DNA of 64,000 nucleotides from contig NZ_PNYB01000004.1 of assembly GCF_002879855.1 (NCBI RefSeq), positions 248,001 to 312,000 on the forward strand. The letters are read 5' to 3'. The notes beneath the pieces were generated by a model, which had not been told where the DNA came from, made no database searches, and saw only the letters and a program-made list of their open reading frames with translations. The position numbers and the translations under genes were made by a program. Below, one piece after another: positions 20,001 to 29,323 of the stretch; within the stretch, counting starts at the first letter, position 1, and every line of letters begins with the position of its first letter. The stretch comes from Trinickia soli (lineage in GTDB: Bacteria > Pseudomonadota > Gammaproteobacteria > Burkholderiales > Burkholderiaceae).

Positions 20001-21064
20001 ACATCGTGGATCTTGCCGCGGTTGTGCTCGAGCCGCGTGACTTCGAGCCAGTTGCCCTGCGGATCGACCATCCGCCACCAGGCGAGGTTATCGAGCGCCG
20101 TGCCCCACAGCACTGCCTTCTTGCCGCCCGCGTTCATCGCCACGTTGCCGCCGATGCAGGAAGCGTCGAGCGAAGTGGGGTCGACGGCGAACACGTAACC
20201 GGCCGCCTCGGCCGCCTCCGTCACGCGACGCGTGACGACGCCGGCGCCCGAGAAGATCGTCGGCGTCTTGGCAGGCACGCCGGGCAACTCCGTCAGTTCG
20301 ACTGCGCCAAGCTGCTCCAGCTTTTCGGTATTGACGACGGCCGAAAACGGCGTGAGCGGGACCGCACCGCCCGTGTAGCCCGTGCCGCCGCCTCGCGGGA
20401 TCACCGTCAACCCGAGTTCGAAGCAGGCTTTGATCAGACCTGCGATCTCCGCTTCCGTGTCGGGCGTCAACACGACGAACGGATACTCGACGCGCCAATC
20501 GGTTGCATCGGTCACGTGCGAGACGCGCGAGAGACCGTCGAAGCGGATGTTGTCCTTCTGCGTGCAACGGCCGAGCACCTTCATCGCCCGGCGGCGCAGC
20601 TCGGCCATCGCGCCGAACTCGGCGGCGAATGCCTCGACGGCGCTGCGCGCCGCCGCGACGAGCATCTCGACGCGCGCCGCACGTTCGAGCCCCGCTTCGT
20701 CGCCATGCTCGATCAGATCGGCGCGACGGCGCTTCTCGATCTCGTTCAAGCGGTGGTTCAGCGCCTCGATCAGCAACGCGCGCCGCTTCGGATTGTCGAG
20801 CAGGTCGTCCTGCAGATAGGGATTGCGGCGCACCACCCAGATATCGCCGAGCACCTCATACAACATACGCGCCGATCGACCCGTGCGGCGCTCGGCGCGC
20901 AACTCGTCGAGCACTCTCCACGGTTCGTCGCCGAGCAGGCGAATCACGATCTCCCGATCGGAAAACGAGGTGTAGTTGTACGGAATCTCGCGCAAGCGAG
21001 GCTCGGCTTCTGCGGCGACGAAAGCCGCAGCGCCATTCGGGTCGAAGACTTGAGGTGCGTTCAT
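17033..21064 (-). CDS. Giant FAD-linked oxidase / Fe-S oxidoreductase (DUF3683-FAD_binding_4-CCG type)
   Basis: 1343 residues from [15 protein letters not shown]. Domains in order: a DUF3683-like N-terminal region (about 1-130); a PCMH FAD-binding domain with [17 protein letters not shown] near 225; a FAD-linked oxidase C-terminal domain with [14 protein letters not shown] near 740 and [10 protein letters not shown] near 780; two 4Fe-4S clusters ([11 protein letters not shown] near 856, [13 protein letters not shown] near 920); and two CCG (cysteine-rich) domains (FPGCGSE and [10 protein letters not shown] near 1065-1100, [10 protein letters not shown] near 1226, TSCPSCLQG near 1289). The layout fuses GlcD-, GlpC- and HdrD-like parts, as in D-2-hydroxyacid dehydrogenases feeding electrons to quinone. 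The substrate is unknown; D-lactate or a D-2-hydroxyacid is likely. Confidence 0.88.
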   Translation of the reverse strand: MNAPQVFDPNGAAAFVAAEAEPRLREIPYNYTSFSDREIVIRLLGDEPWRVLDELRAERRTGRSARMLYEVLGDIWVVRRNPYLQDDLLDNPKRRALLIEALNHRLNEIEKRRRADLIEHGDEAGLERAARVEMLVAAARSAVEAFAAEFGAMAELRRRAMKVLGRCTQKDNIRFDGLSRVSHVTDATDWRVEYPFVVLTPDTEAEIAGLIKACFELGLTVIPRGGGTGYTGGAVPLTPFSAVVNTEKLEQLGAVELTELPGVPAKTPTIFSGAGVVTRRVTEAAEAAGYVFAVDPTSLDASCIGGNVAMNAGGKKAVLWGTALDNLAWWRMVDPQGNWLEVTRLEHNRGKIHDVDVARFELKWFDGNFGPGERLLRTETLSIEGRRFRKEGLGKDVTDKFLAGLPGVQKEGCDGLITSARWVLHKMPAHTRTVCLEFFGQAREAIPSIVEIKDYLFETSKRGGAILAGLEHLDERYLRAVGYATKSKRNAFPKMVLIGDIVGDDADAVAAATSEVVRMANGKSGEGFVAVNAEARKRFWLDRSRTAAIAKHTNAFKINEDVVIPLNRMGEYTDGIERINIELSIKNKLQLIDALESFFKGGNLPLGKTDDANEIPSAELLEDRVQQALELLQRVRGRWTFLRDKLDLSLREAQHYLVQLGYEALAEKFADRADAQPDASVFHVTQDRTIRVSWKQEIRAELRQIFNGGEFKPILDEAQAIHKRVLRGRVFVALHMHAGDGNVHTNIPVNSDNYEMLQDAHKAVERIMNLARSLDGVISGEHGIGITKLEFLTEAEIADFRAYKERIDPEGRFNKGKLLPGADLRNAYTPSFGLMGYESLIMQQSDIGAIADSVKDCLRCGKCKPVCATHVPRANLLYSPRNKILATSLLIEAFLYEEQTRRGVSIKHWDEFNDVADHCTVCHKCVTPCPVKIDFGDVSMNMRNLLRKMGKKKFNPGASAGMFFLNATNPQTINLARTAMMGIGYKAQRLGNDLLKNFAKKQTAHPPATTGKAPVVQQVIHFVNKKMPGNLPKKTARALLDIEDNKIVPIIRNPKTTTVDSEAVFYFPGCGSERLFSQVGLATQAMLWEAGVQTVLPPGYLCCGYPQRGAGQYDKAEQIVTDNRVLFHRVANTLNYLDIKTVVVSCGTCYDQLAGYEFEKIFPGCRIIDIHEFLLEKGIKLDGVKGTRYMYHDPCHTPIKTMDPVKLVNELMGSSNDGYKIAKNERCCGESGTFAVARPDISTQVRFRKEEEIRKGAARLREIAVTSTAGNGADATAAGNGAADVKVLTSCPSCLQGLSRYNEDANIEADYIVVEMARHVLGENWMAEYVERANNGGIERVLV

Positions 21065-21585
21065 GGTCGGACGGATCGATAAGCCGGGCACAGTGTCGAT
21101 CGACTTGCGGCCGGCAATGCGCGTCACGCGCAATGATTTCTGGAAACTGGGCGTTGGGAGCGGGCGGCCGCGGCGCGGGTAGGCGCAAGCGTTGCCGGCA
21201 CGACTCAGCGTTGCACTAGCCGCACGATCGTGCGTGACGGGCGTGCCGCTGCGCCGCGGGTCGCGCTTCCCGCGGGGCTGGGGTGAGTGGGGCGGTCCGT
21301 GGCTGCCAGCGCATTATCCGGTCCTGGTTTTAAAACAGAATTCTACCGCATCATTTCAATATACGTTGACGGTCAATGTATCTCGCGCCCGCCTCCCGAA
21401 CGGCCGGCTGGCGCGGCGGTCGGACAATCGCCGCCCCACTCACCGACCGTCCGTCCGGTCAATTCCATTTTTGCCTTCGGCGGGACTTTATTGCACCGAT
21501 AAGGGACGAAAGGCACCGACCGTTGGCGCTATCATTGACGTTTTCCCATCGTCCGTCACGCCAAGCGCCGCACGCGCAACTGCCC
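21065..21585. other. Divergent intergenic region upstream of the oxidoreductase gene and ilvA
   Basis: No gene was recognised in these 521 bases. The middle (about 21325-21390) is AT-rich against a GC-rich surround and probably holds the promoters. Two ordered signals stand out: a perfect 14-base inverted repeat (21282-21295 with 21431-21444) around the AT-rich block, and TTGAC-G-GTCAA (21366-21376), a near-continuous 11-base dyad. A short upstream frame runs into ilvA but has no family support. Confidence 0.6.
21282..21444. repeat. Perfect 14-base inverted repeat, 135-base spacer
   Basis: GGTGAGTGGGGCGG at 21282-21295 is exactly complementary to CCGCCCCACTCACC at 21431-21444. If both arms are in one transcript they would form a very stable stem in the ilvA leader; in DNA they flank the AT-rich promoter-like block. 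Confidence 0.8.
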
Positions 21586-23118
21586 ATGTCCTCGTCTTCC
21601 CACGATTACCTGAAGAAAATCCTGACCGCCCGCGTCTATGACGTTGCGCACGAAACGGAACTCGAACCGGCGCGCCACTTGTCGGCCCGCTTATCCAACC
21701 GCGTCTTTCTGAAGCGCGAAGACAACCAGCCCGTCTTCTCGTTCAAGCTGCGCGGCGCATACAACAAGATGATTCATATCGACGCCGACGCGCTCGCGCG
21801 CGGCGTGATCACCGCTTCTGCCGGCAACCACGCGCAGGGCGTCGCGTTTTCGGCAGCGCGTATGGGCGTGAAAGCCGTCATCGTCGTGCCGGTCACGACC
21901 CCGCAGGTGAAAGTCGATGCCGTGCGCGCGCATGGCGGCCCCACCGTGGAAGTCGTGCAGGCGGGCGAATCGTATAGCGACGCCTACGCGCATGCGATCG
22001 AATTGCAGAGGGCGCGCGGGCTCACGTTCGTGCATCCGTTCGACGATCCGTACGTGATCGCGGGCCAGGGCACGGTCGCGATGGAGATCCTGAGCCAGCA
22101 TCAGGCGCCCATTCACGCGATCTTCGTGCCGATCGGCGGCGGCGGCCTGGCCGCCGGCATCGCCGCTTACGTCAAAGCCGTGCGTCCCGACATCAAAGTC
22201 ATCGGCGTTCAAACGGAAGACTCGTGCGCCATGGCGCAGTCGGTCAAAGCCGGCGAACGCGTGACGCTGCCCGAGGTGGGACTCTTCTCCGACGGCACAG
22301 CGGTCAAGCTCGTCGGCGAAGAGACGTTCCGCCTCTGCAAGCAGTTGCTCGACGATGTCCTGATCGTCAACACCGATGCGCTGTGCGCCGCGATCAAGGA
22401 CGTCTTCCAGGACACGCGCAGCGTGCTCGAACCGGCCGGCGCTTTATCCGTGGCCGGCGCGAAGCAATACGCCGAACGCACGGGCGTGACGGGCCAGACG
22501 CTCGTCGCGGTCACGTCGGGCGCCAACATGAATTTCGACCGCATGCGCTTCGTGGCCGAGCGCGCCGAAGTGGGCGAGGCGCGCGAAGCCGTGTTCGCCG
22601 TGACGATTCCCGAGGAACGCGGCAGCTTCAAGCGGTTTTGCGAACTCGTCGGCGGCGAGCGCAGCGTCACCGAGTTCAACTACCGGATCGCCGATGCCAG
22701 CGCCGCCCATATTTTCGTCGGCGTGCAGATCAAGAGCCGCGGCGAATCGGCCCAGATCGCCAGCTCGTTCGAGCAGCACGGTTTTGCGACCGTAGATCTG
22801 ACGGGCGACGAGCTCTCGAAGCAGCACATCCGCTACATGGTCGGCGGCCGCTCGCCGCTCGCGCGCGATGAGCGCCTGTTCCGTTTCGAATTTCCCGAAC
22901 GGCCCGGCGCGCTGATCAAGTTCCTGTCGTCAATGGCGCCCGACTGGAACATCAGCCTGTTCCACTACCGCAACCAGGGCGCGGATTACAGCTCGATTCT
23001 GGTCGGCATTCAAGTGCCGCAGGCCGACAACGAAGCGTTCGCTCGCTTCTTGTCGACGCTCGGCTACCCGCATTGGGACGAGAGCGACAATCCCGTTTAT
23101 CGGCTCTTTCTTGCATGA
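21586..23118 (+). CDS. ilvA: Biosynthetic threonine ammonia-lyase
   Basis: 510 residues from [19 protein letters not shown], the normal length for IlvA with two regulatory ACT-like domains. It deaminates threonine to 2-oxobutanoate, the first committed step to isoleucine. The PLP lysine lies in [12 protein letters not shown] near residue 58. [13 protein letters not shown] near 83 and the glycine loop [10 protein letters not shown] near 185 bind PLP. The C-terminal ~180 residues hold two regulatory domains ([19 protein letters not shown] and [18 protein letters not shown]) that sense isoleucine and valine. queF follows on the same strand after 49 bases. Confidence 0.96.
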   Translation: MSSSSHDYLKKILTARVYDVAHETELEPARHLSARLSNRVFLKREDNQPVFSFKLRGAYNKMIHIDADALARGVITASAGNHAQGVAFSAARMGVKAVIVVPVTTPQVKVDAVRAHGGPTVEVVQAGESYSDAYAHAIELQRARGLTFVHPFDDPYVIAGQGTVAMEILSQHQAPIHAIFVPIGGGGLAAGIAAYVKAVRPDIKVIGVQTEDSCAMAQSVKAGERVTLPEVGLFSDGTAVKLVGEETFRLCKQLLDDVLIVNTDALCAAIKDVFQDTRSVLEPAGALSVAGAKQYAERTGVTGQTLVAVTSGANMNFDRMRFVAERAEVGEAREAVFAVTIPEERGSFKRFCELVGGERSVTEFNYRIADASAAHIFVGVQIKSRGESAQIASSFEQHGFATVDLTGDELSKQHIRYMVGGRSPLARDERLFRFEFPERPGALIKFLSSMAPDWNISLFHYRNQGADYSSILVGIQVPQADNEAFARFLSTLGYPHWDESDNPVYRLFLA

Positions 23119-23167
23119 GGCGACATCGCCGCGCGCTCCAGGCGGTGCCCTTGATCAAGCGAACGCA

Positions 23168-23992
23168 ATGACTCCCGAACACTCCCCGCTCGGCAAGAGC
23201 ACGACCTACACCGAACAGTACGATCCGGCGCTGCTGTTCCCGATCGCCCGCGGCCGCGCGCGCGAGGCGATCGGCATCACGGCCGCGCTGCCGTTCTTCG
23301 GTACCGACATCTGGAACGCCTACGAGCTGTCCTGGCTCAACGCGCGCGGCAAGCCGCAAATCGCGATCGCGACGTTCTTCGTCCCCGCCGAATCGGCGAA
23401 CATCGTCGAATCGAAGTCGTTCAAGCTCTACCTCGGCTCGTTCGCGCAGACCCGCATCGAGTCGATCGACGCGCTGCGCGATACCCTCAAGCGCGACGTC
23501 TCCGCGGCATGCGGCGCGACCGTTTCCGTGCGCTTGAGCACGCCGGCCGAGTTCGCCAAGCTTGAATTCGACGAACTCGACGGGCTCTCGCTCGATCGGC
23601 TCGATCTCGACGCCGATGTCTATCAGCCCGATCCGACGCTGCTCAAAGCGGCGCTCGACGAGGCGCCCGTCGAGGAAACGCTGTACTCGAACCTGCTGAA
23701 GTCGAATTGCCCTGTGACGGGCCAGCCCGATTGGGGCAGCGTACAGATTCACTACGTCGGCCCGCAGATCGACCATGCGGGCCTGTTGCGCTACATCATT
23801 TCGTATCGCTCGCACACGGGCTTTCACGAGCAATGCGTCGAGCGGATTTTCATCGACATCCTGCGCGAATGCCGCCCCGTCAAGCTCGCCGTCTATGCGC
23901 GCTACACGCGCCGCGGCGGGCTCGACATCAATCCGTTCCGCACCAACTACAACCTGCCGATGCCCGACAACGCGCGCACGGCGCGTCAGTAG
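23168..23992 (+). CDS. queF: NADPH-dependent 7-cyano-7-deazaguanine reductase
   Basis: 274 residues, starting [18 protein letters not shown]. This is the long (E. coli-type) QueF with a duplicated tunnel fold. It reduces preQ0 to preQ1 in queuosine synthesis. The catalytic Cys is in [15 protein letters not shown] near residue 180, and the downstream ESxSxK-type environment [12 protein letters not shown] near 220 is conserved. ilvA precedes it and may be co-transcribed. A D-aminoacylase gene converges from the other side with a 69-base gap rich in CCCGGG runs. Confidence 0.95.
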   Translation: MTPEHSPLGKSTTYTEQYDPALLFPIARGRAREAIGITAALPFFGTDIWNAYELSWLNARGKPQIAIATFFVPAESANIVESKSFKLYLGSFAQTRIESIDALRDTLKRDVSAACGATVSVRLSTPAEFAKLEFDELDGLSLDRLDLDADVYQPDPTLLKAALDEAPVEETLYSNLLKSNCPVTGQPDWGSVQIHYVGPQIDHAGLLRYIISYRSHTGFHEQCVERIFIDILRECRPVKLAVYARYTRRGGLDINPFRTNYNLPMPDNARTARQ

Positions 23993-24061
23993 CGAATCCC
24001 ATAGCGGCGGGGCGAGAGGGGCCGAGGGGACACCCGGGCACCCCGGGCGGCTGTCTTCCGT

Positions 24062-25555
24062 TCAGAACGGCTCGGCGGCGCCCTGCTTCGCGTCGCCGGC
24101 CGCCGGCGCACCGCGTGGGACGAAGCGGCCCGCACGCGCGCCCGATACTTCCCGCTCCCGATACGAAAGCGCGCCGTTCACCCACACGGCGTCGATGCCG
24201 TCGGCTACCTGGCGCGGGTTGTCGAACGTCGCTGCATCGCGCACGCGCGCGGGATCGAACAGCACGAGATCGGCGTGGAAGCCGACATGGATCTCTCCAC
24301 GGCGCTCGAGACCGAAGCGTCGCGCCGACAACCCCGTCATCTTGCGCACCGCTTCCTCGAGCGGGATCAATTTCACGTCGCGCGCGTAATGGCCGAGCAC
24401 GCGCGGGAAGGTGCCCCACAGCCGCGGATGCGGCAGCGGATCGTTGGGCAGGCCGTCCGAGCCCACCATCGTGGCCGGATGCGCGAGAATGCGCCGCACA
24501 TCTTGCTCGGACATGTTGTGGTACACCGCGCCGGCCGGCTGCAGGCGCTGCGCCGCCTCTTGCTGCGTCACGCCCCATTCGTTCGCAATCTTTGACAGCA
24601 GCTTGCCCGAGGCTTCGGGATGCGGTGTCGACCACGTGATGGTGATCTCGATCTCGCCCGTAACCTGTTTCAAATCGAGCGTGGTGGAACTGCGATCGTA
24701 GGGGTAGCAGTCGCAGCCGATGCGCTGTTCGGCCCGCGCGTGCTCGAGCGCAGCGAGCACCTCGAGGCTGCGCCCCCAATTGCGCGGCCCCGCGCATTTC
24801 AGATGTGAGACGACGACAGGCACGCGCGCATGGCGACCGATGCGGCAGGCTTCGTCGAAGGCGTCCAGGATGGCGTCGAATTCGCTGCGCATGTGCGTCG
24901 CGTAAAGCGCGCCCGCTTGTGCAAGCGGTTCGGCAAGCGCCATCACTTCTTCGGTCGGCGCGCTGAACGCCGAGGCATAGGCGAGCCCTGAGCTCAGTCC
25001 GAGCGCGCCATGGTCGAGCGCCTCGGTCAATTGCGCTCGCATGGCGTCGATCTCGGCCGGCGTCGCGGCACGGTCGAGCCGGTCCATATGGTTGCTGCGC
25101 AGGGCCGTATGGCCGACGAGCGCCGCCACGTTGACGGCCGGACGCGCGGCATTGACGGCCTCGACGTAGGCGCCGAACGTCGGATAGCGAAACGTATCGC
25201 GCTCGCCGAGCAGGTTCATCGGATCGGGCGGCTCCCCACGCAGCGACACGGGCGACGCGCTGATGCCGCAGTTACCGACGATAACCGTCGTCACGCCCTG
25301 CGAGAGCTTGGGCAGCATTTGCGGCTCGCGGATGACATGGGTGTCGTCGTGCGTGTGGACGTCGATGAAGCCCGGCGCAAGCGCACGGCCGTCCGCTTCG
25401 ATGATTTCTTCCGCGATCCAATTCGACAGATTGCCGACGGCCGCGATCTTGTCGCCGCGAATCGCGAGGTCGCGCACGACAGGGGGCTTGCCCGTGCCAT
25501 CGTAGAGCGTGGCGCCGTAAATCAGCGTGTCGGCGGCTTCGGGGTGAGAATGCAT
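24062..25555 (-). CDS. N-acyl-D-amino-acid deacylase (D-aminoacylase), amidohydrolase family
   Basis: 497 residues from MHSHPEAADTLIYGA. It releases D-amino acids from N-acyl-D-amino acids. Amidohydrolase features are LAPGFIDVHTHDDTHVI near residue 60 (metal-binding HxH), the D-aminoacylase Cys segment VIVGNCGISASPV near 100, and VSHLKCAGPRNWG near 255. The C-terminal beta-sandwich RRGEIHVGFHADLVLFDPARV is complete. The gene is divergent from a D-amino-acid deaminase gene, separated by 184 bases, which supports a D-amino-acid salvage role. The exact acyl and amino specificity is not readable. Confidence 0.9.
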   Translation of the reverse strand: MHSHPEAADTLIYGATLYDGTGKPPVVRDLAIRGDKIAAVGNLSNWIAEEIIEADGRALAPGFIDVHTHDDTHVIREPQMLPKLSQGVTTVIVGNCGISASPVSLRGEPPDPMNLLGERDTFRYPTFGAYVEAVNAARPAVNVAALVGHTALRSNHMDRLDRAATPAEIDAMRAQLTEALDHGALGLSSGLAYASAFSAPTEEVMALAEPLAQAGALYATHMRSEFDAILDAFDEACRIGRHARVPVVVSHLKCAGPRNWGRSLEVLAALEHARAEQRIGCDCYPYDRSSTTLDLKQVTGEIEITITWSTPHPEASGKLLSKIANEWGVTQQEAAQRLQPAGAVYHNMSEQDVRRILAHPATMVGSDGLPNDPLPHPRLWGTFPRVLGHYARDVKLIPLEEAVRKMTGLSARRFGLERRGEIHVGFHADLVLFDPARVRDAATFDNPRQVADGIDAVWVNGALSYREREVSGARAGRFVPRGAPAAGDAKQGAAEPF

Positions 25556-25739
25556 GGGGCGTCTCCGGATACGAAAGCGACTGCGAATGCGGATAGGCGT
25601 AGGGGGCGCCGAACGGCGGCGGGCGCAACGACGCACCGCGACGCCGACGATTCGGGCAATCCTACTCGCACTTTCGGTACCATGGGAGCCTCGTATGCCG
25701 CCTTTGGCGCTGGCGTGCGATTTCATCAGGACGATTCCA

Positions 25740-27029
25740 ATGACACTGACGATCACGAGCTACTCGACCGCCTCCATCGATCCACTCGGCAAAGGGCTCG
25801 GCACGGTCCCCAGCTCGAGCGTGCCACTCGAACAAGCGGCGAACCTCGAATGGAACCTGCTGGACGAGGACGTGAGTCTGCCCGCCGCCGTGCTGTACGC
25901 GGACCGCATCGAGCACAACCTCAAATGGATGCAGGATTTCGTTACCGAATACGGTGTCAGGCTTGCACCGCACGGCAAGACGACGATGGCTCCGCAACTG
26001 TTCCGGCGCCAGATCGAAACGGGCGCCTGGGGCATCACGCTTGCGACGGCGCATCAATCACGGGCGGCTTACCACGGCGGCATCGAACGCGTGCTGATGG
26101 CCAATCAGCTCGTCGGCAAACACAACATGGCGATGATCGCCGAACTGCTGAGCGACCCGGATTTCGAATTCTTCTGCCTCGTCGATTCGGTCGACGGCGT
26201 CAATCAACTGGGGGCGTTCTTCAAAGCGGCGGGCCGCCGGCTGCAGGTGCTGATCGAACTCGGCATACCGGGCGGCCGCACCGGTGTGCGCGACGAAGCT
26301 CAGCTCCAAGCGGTGGCGGCAGCCATCGCGGGCCATGAGGGGACGCTCGTGCTGGCGGGCATCGAGCTGTATGAAGGCATCATCGCCGACGAACAAGCCG
26401 TGCGTACGTTCTTGCGCCGCGCAGTGCAGGCCACGCGGCAGTTCGCCGCCGAGGGCCGATTCGCTCGCACGCCGGCCGTGCTGTCGGGCGCCGGGTCGGC
26501 GTGGTACGACGTGGTGGCGGAGGAATTCGCAGCCGAATCGAAAGCCGGCGAAATCGAAGTCGTCCTGCGGCCCGGCTGTTATCTGACGCACGACGTCGGC
26601 GTCTACAAGAAAGCGCAAACGGAGATCCTTGCGCGCAATCCGATCGCCAGGAAGATGGGCGAGGCGCTGCTGCCGGCGCTGCAGCTTTGGGCCTACGTCC
26701 AGTCGATTCCCGAAGCCGATCGCGCGATCGTCGGATTCGGCAAACGCGATGCCGCCTTCGACGCCGGCATGCCGGTGCCCGCGCGCCACTATCGGCCCGG
26801 CTCGGGCGCGCGTGCGCCGCGCACGATCGCGCAGAGCGAAGGCTGGGAAGTGACGGGGATGATGGACCAGCACGCCTATCTGCGCATCGCGCCGGGCGCC
26901 GATCTGAAGGTGGGCGACATGCTCTCCTTCGACATTTCGCACCCGTGCCTGACGTTCGACAAGTGGCGTCAGTTGCTCGTCGTCGATCGGAGCTACCGCG
27001 TCACGGAAGTCATCGAAACGTTTTTCTGA
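25740..27029 (+). CDS. PLP-dependent D-amino-acid deaminase (D-serine dehydratase-like, DSD1 fold)
   Basis: 429 residues from MTLTITSYSTASIDPLG. The N-terminal alanine-racemase-type barrel carries the PLP lysine in PHGKTTMAPQLFRRQ near residue 80. The C-terminal D-Ser-dehydratase-like domain has HAYLRIAPGADLKVGDM and FDISHPCLTFDKW with metal-binding His and Cys. Homologues are annotated as amino acid deaminase and act on D-serine or D-threonine. The gene is divergent from the N-acyl-D-amino-acid deacylase gene, so it probably consumes its product. The frame extends upstream to the divergent gene, but only this start fits the family. Confidence 0.88.
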   Translation: MTLTITSYSTASIDPLGKGLGTVPSSSVPLEQAANLEWNLLDEDVSLPAAVLYADRIEHNLKWMQDFVTEYGVRLAPHGKTTMAPQLFRRQIETGAWGITLATAHQSRAAYHGGIERVLMANQLVGKHNMAMIAELLSDPDFEFFCLVDSVDGVNQLGAFFKAAGRRLQVLIELGIPGGRTGVRDEAQLQAVAAAIAGHEGTLVLAGIELYEGIIADEQAVRTFLRRAVQATRQFAAEGRFARTPAVLSGAGSAWYDVVAEEFAAESKAGEIEVVLRPGCYLTHDVGVYKKAQTEILARNPIARKMGEALLPALQLWAYVQSIPEADRAIVGFGKRDAAFDAGMPVPARHYRPGSGARAPRTIAQSEGWEVTGMMDQHAYLRIAPGADLKVGDMLSFDISHPCLTFDKWRQLLVVDRSYRVTEVIETFF

Positions 27030-27055
27030 TTGCGGCGAATCGCATCGGGATGACC

Positions 27056-27571
27056 TCAGCGGATCGGCGCGGCCTGCGGCGGGTTGGTCGTGTCCGTCTC
27101 AGCGACAGGATCGATGCACTCGGCGTCCTCGGTCGACAACGGCAGGCATTGCGCAACGTCGCCGATGCGCGTTTCGAGTTTCGTCAACGCGTCGGAGAGC
27201 GCGGCGAGCGCATCGTCGGGCAGCGAACCCATCGTCTCACGCAGGAACGCATTGCGCTGCGGCAGGCTCGCGTCCACTGCGCTACGCCCGATGTCGGTCA
27301 ATCGCACGTTCGTGATGCGGTTGTCGCGCGCGTCGATGCTGCGCTCGATCCAGCCGATCGCCTCGAGCGCCTTCAACTGCCGCGTGAGCGCGCCCGGGTC
27401 GATCCGCAAGCGTTCGACGAGCCGCTTCTGCGACCACTCTCCGTCGGCATCGGTCAACGCGAGCAAGATGCGCCAACGCGGCATCGCATGCCCGACGTGA
27501 GCCTCGAAGGCCGATAGGAAGGCGCGGTAGGTCCGGCCGAACTGATGAACGATGGCGACGTAATCTTCCAT
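27056..27571 (-). CDS. MarR-family transcriptional regulator
   Basis: 171 residues with a winged helix at about 30-110: WRILLALTDADGEWSQKRLVERL, then DPGALTRQLKALEAIGWIER (recognition helix) and the wing DARDNRITNVRLTDIG. It lies 21 bases downstream of the MFS drug-efflux gene on the same strand. This fits a repressor co-transcribed with the pump, with a phenolic or drug ligand. The C-terminal ~40 residues are acidic and polar. Confidence 0.9.
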   Translation of the reverse strand: MEDYVAIVHQFGRTYRAFLSAFEAHVGHAMPRWRILLALTDADGEWSQKRLVERLRIDPGALTRQLKALEAIGWIERSIDARDNRITNVRLTDIGRSAVDASLPQRNAFLRETMGSLPDDALAALSDALTKLETRIGDVAQCLPLSTEDAECIDPVAETDTTNPPQAAPIR

Positions 27572-27592
27572 GATGCAACCTTTGTTTCCCGA

Positions 27593-29188
27593 TTATTCCG
27601 CCGCGGGCGCGGGCTCCGCCCTGCGCGTGATGCTGACGTGCGGCACGCGCCGACACTGCCAGAGCGCGACGAGCGCAACCAAGGCCGCGACGGCGATACC
27701 CATGTGAATCGCGCCGACGAGCGCTTCGCGCGCCAGTTCCAAGAGTGCCGCGCCGTCGTGCCCCGCTCGCCCCAACGCACCGAGCAGCGTCTGTTGCGCT
27801 TCGTGGTTGACGAGAATCTGCGGGTCGCGCATGGTCGGCCACCACTGCATCGCATCGTCGGCGGTCAGCGCGTTGCGCACGCCGCGCGCATAGAGATGCG
27901 TGATCAGCGTCCCCGTGACGGCCGTGCCGAACATCCCGCCGATCATGCGCAGCGACTGCAGCAGCGCCGTAGCGATGCCGAGGTGCTCGCGTCCGGCCGT
28001 TTCCTGCGCGAACACGGTCAGGTTCGGCAACACGAAGCCCAGCCCCACGCCGCAGAGCATCATGAGCCCCATCAGCAGCGCGTGCGGCGTGGCACGCGTG
28101 GTGAGCGCGGTCCCGGCGCAGGCGCAGGCCACGAGCGCACAGCCGATGTAGAGCATCGCGTTCGGGCGCCGGATGCGCGTGACGATGCGGCCGTTGACGA
28201 TGCTGCCAATCGTAATGAACACGACAAGCGGCGTGACGACGATGCCGGCATCCTTCGGCGACAGCCCGAAGCCGCCCTGGAGCAGCAGCGGCGCATAGAA
28301 AATCAGCGAGAACATCGAGAACCCGCCCAGCAACGAGAGCGTGAAGAGCGCGGCGAGACTACGGTTGGCGAACATGTCGGGCGGGAGAATCGGCTGCTCC
28401 GAGCGCGCTTCCCACTTCCACAAACCGATTGCCGCGACCACGGCCAGCACCGCCAGCGCGGCGACGCCAGCCGAAAAACCGTGCTGCGACAGCGATTCGA
28501 CAAACAACTGCAGCGAGCCGAGCGCGATTGCGATCAGCAGCGAGCCGGGCCAATCGAGGCGGATCCTGCCGCGCGTTTCGATGTGACGCAGATGCGGCAG
28601 GTAACGCCAAACGAAAATCAGCGACAGCAAACCGACCGGCAGATTCACATAGAACGCGGAGCGCCAGCCGTAGTACTGCGTCAGAAAACCACCGAGCGAC
28701 GGGCCGATCGCATTGGCGATGCCGAACGCGGAACTCATGAGCACCTGCCAGCGCAGGCGCACCACCGAGTCCGGAAAGAGATCGGGAATGCAGGCGAATG
28801 CCGTGCCGACGAGCATGCCGCCGCCGATCCCCTGCAGCGCGCGCGCCAACACGAGAAAGAGCATGCTGTTCGCGGCGCCGCATAGCACCGAAGCGCCGGT
28901 GAAGACGACGATGGACGCGATGACGAACGGCTTGCGCCCGAAATAGTCGCCGAGTCTGCCGAAGATCGGGACGGTAATCACCGATGTCAGCAAATACGAT
29001 GTGGCAACCCACGCGTAGAGCTCGAACCCTCGCAGTTCGGCGACGATCGTCGGTAGCGCGGTACCGACCACGGTTTGATCGAACGCGACGAGCATCGTCA
29101 CGAACGAGATGCCGAGCATCGCCAGCAGCGACTCCCGGAACGGCAGCAATTGCCCGCGCGAGTGCTGGGCACCGGTATAGACGGCCAT
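27593..29188 (-). CDS. DHA2-family MFS drug efflux transporter (EmrB/QacA type)
   Basis: 531 residues from MAVYTGAQHSRGQLLPF; a longer version would need a TTG start. It shows about 14 hydrophobic spans and the MFS signatures VAFDQTVVGTALPTIVAEL in helix 1 (DHA2 motif D1) and GRLGDYFGRKPFVIAS in loop 2-3. The role is proton-driven export of drugs or other toxic compounds across the inner membrane. It forms a two-gene unit with the following marR gene and is divergent from the EcsC gene. Confidence 0.9.
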   Translation of the reverse strand: MAVYTGAQHSRGQLLPFRESLLAMLGISFVTMLVAFDQTVVGTALPTIVAELRGFELYAWVATSYLLTSVITVPIFGRLGDYFGRKPFVIASIVVFTGASVLCGAANSMLFLVLARALQGIGGGMLVGTAFACIPDLFPDSVVRLRWQVLMSSAFGIANAIGPSLGGFLTQYYGWRSAFYVNLPVGLLSLIFVWRYLPHLRHIETRGRIRLDWPGSLLIAIALGSLQLFVESLSQHGFSAGVAALAVLAVVAAIGLWKWEARSEQPILPPDMFANRSLAALFTLSLLGGFSMFSLIFYAPLLLQGGFGLSPKDAGIVVTPLVVFITIGSIVNGRIVTRIRRPNAMLYIGCALVACACAGTALTTRATPHALLMGLMMLCGVGLGFVLPNLTVFAQETAGREHLGIATALLQSLRMIGGMFGTAVTGTLITHLYARGVRNALTADDAMQWWPTMRDPQILVNHEAQQTLLGALGRAGHDGAALLELAREALVGAIHMGIAVAALVALVALWQCRRVPHVSITRRAEPAPAAE

Positions 29189-29323
29189 TTTTTGCAACCG
29201 CAATCGTTGATCAGTCAAAGAATGCGAAATGATAGCATGAGAGCCTACAATTCGCAGGCGGCTACGCGGCCGGCTCCTTGCTCATCTTTACGCAACTTCG
29301 TGGTTCGTTCGTCAATTTCGCCA

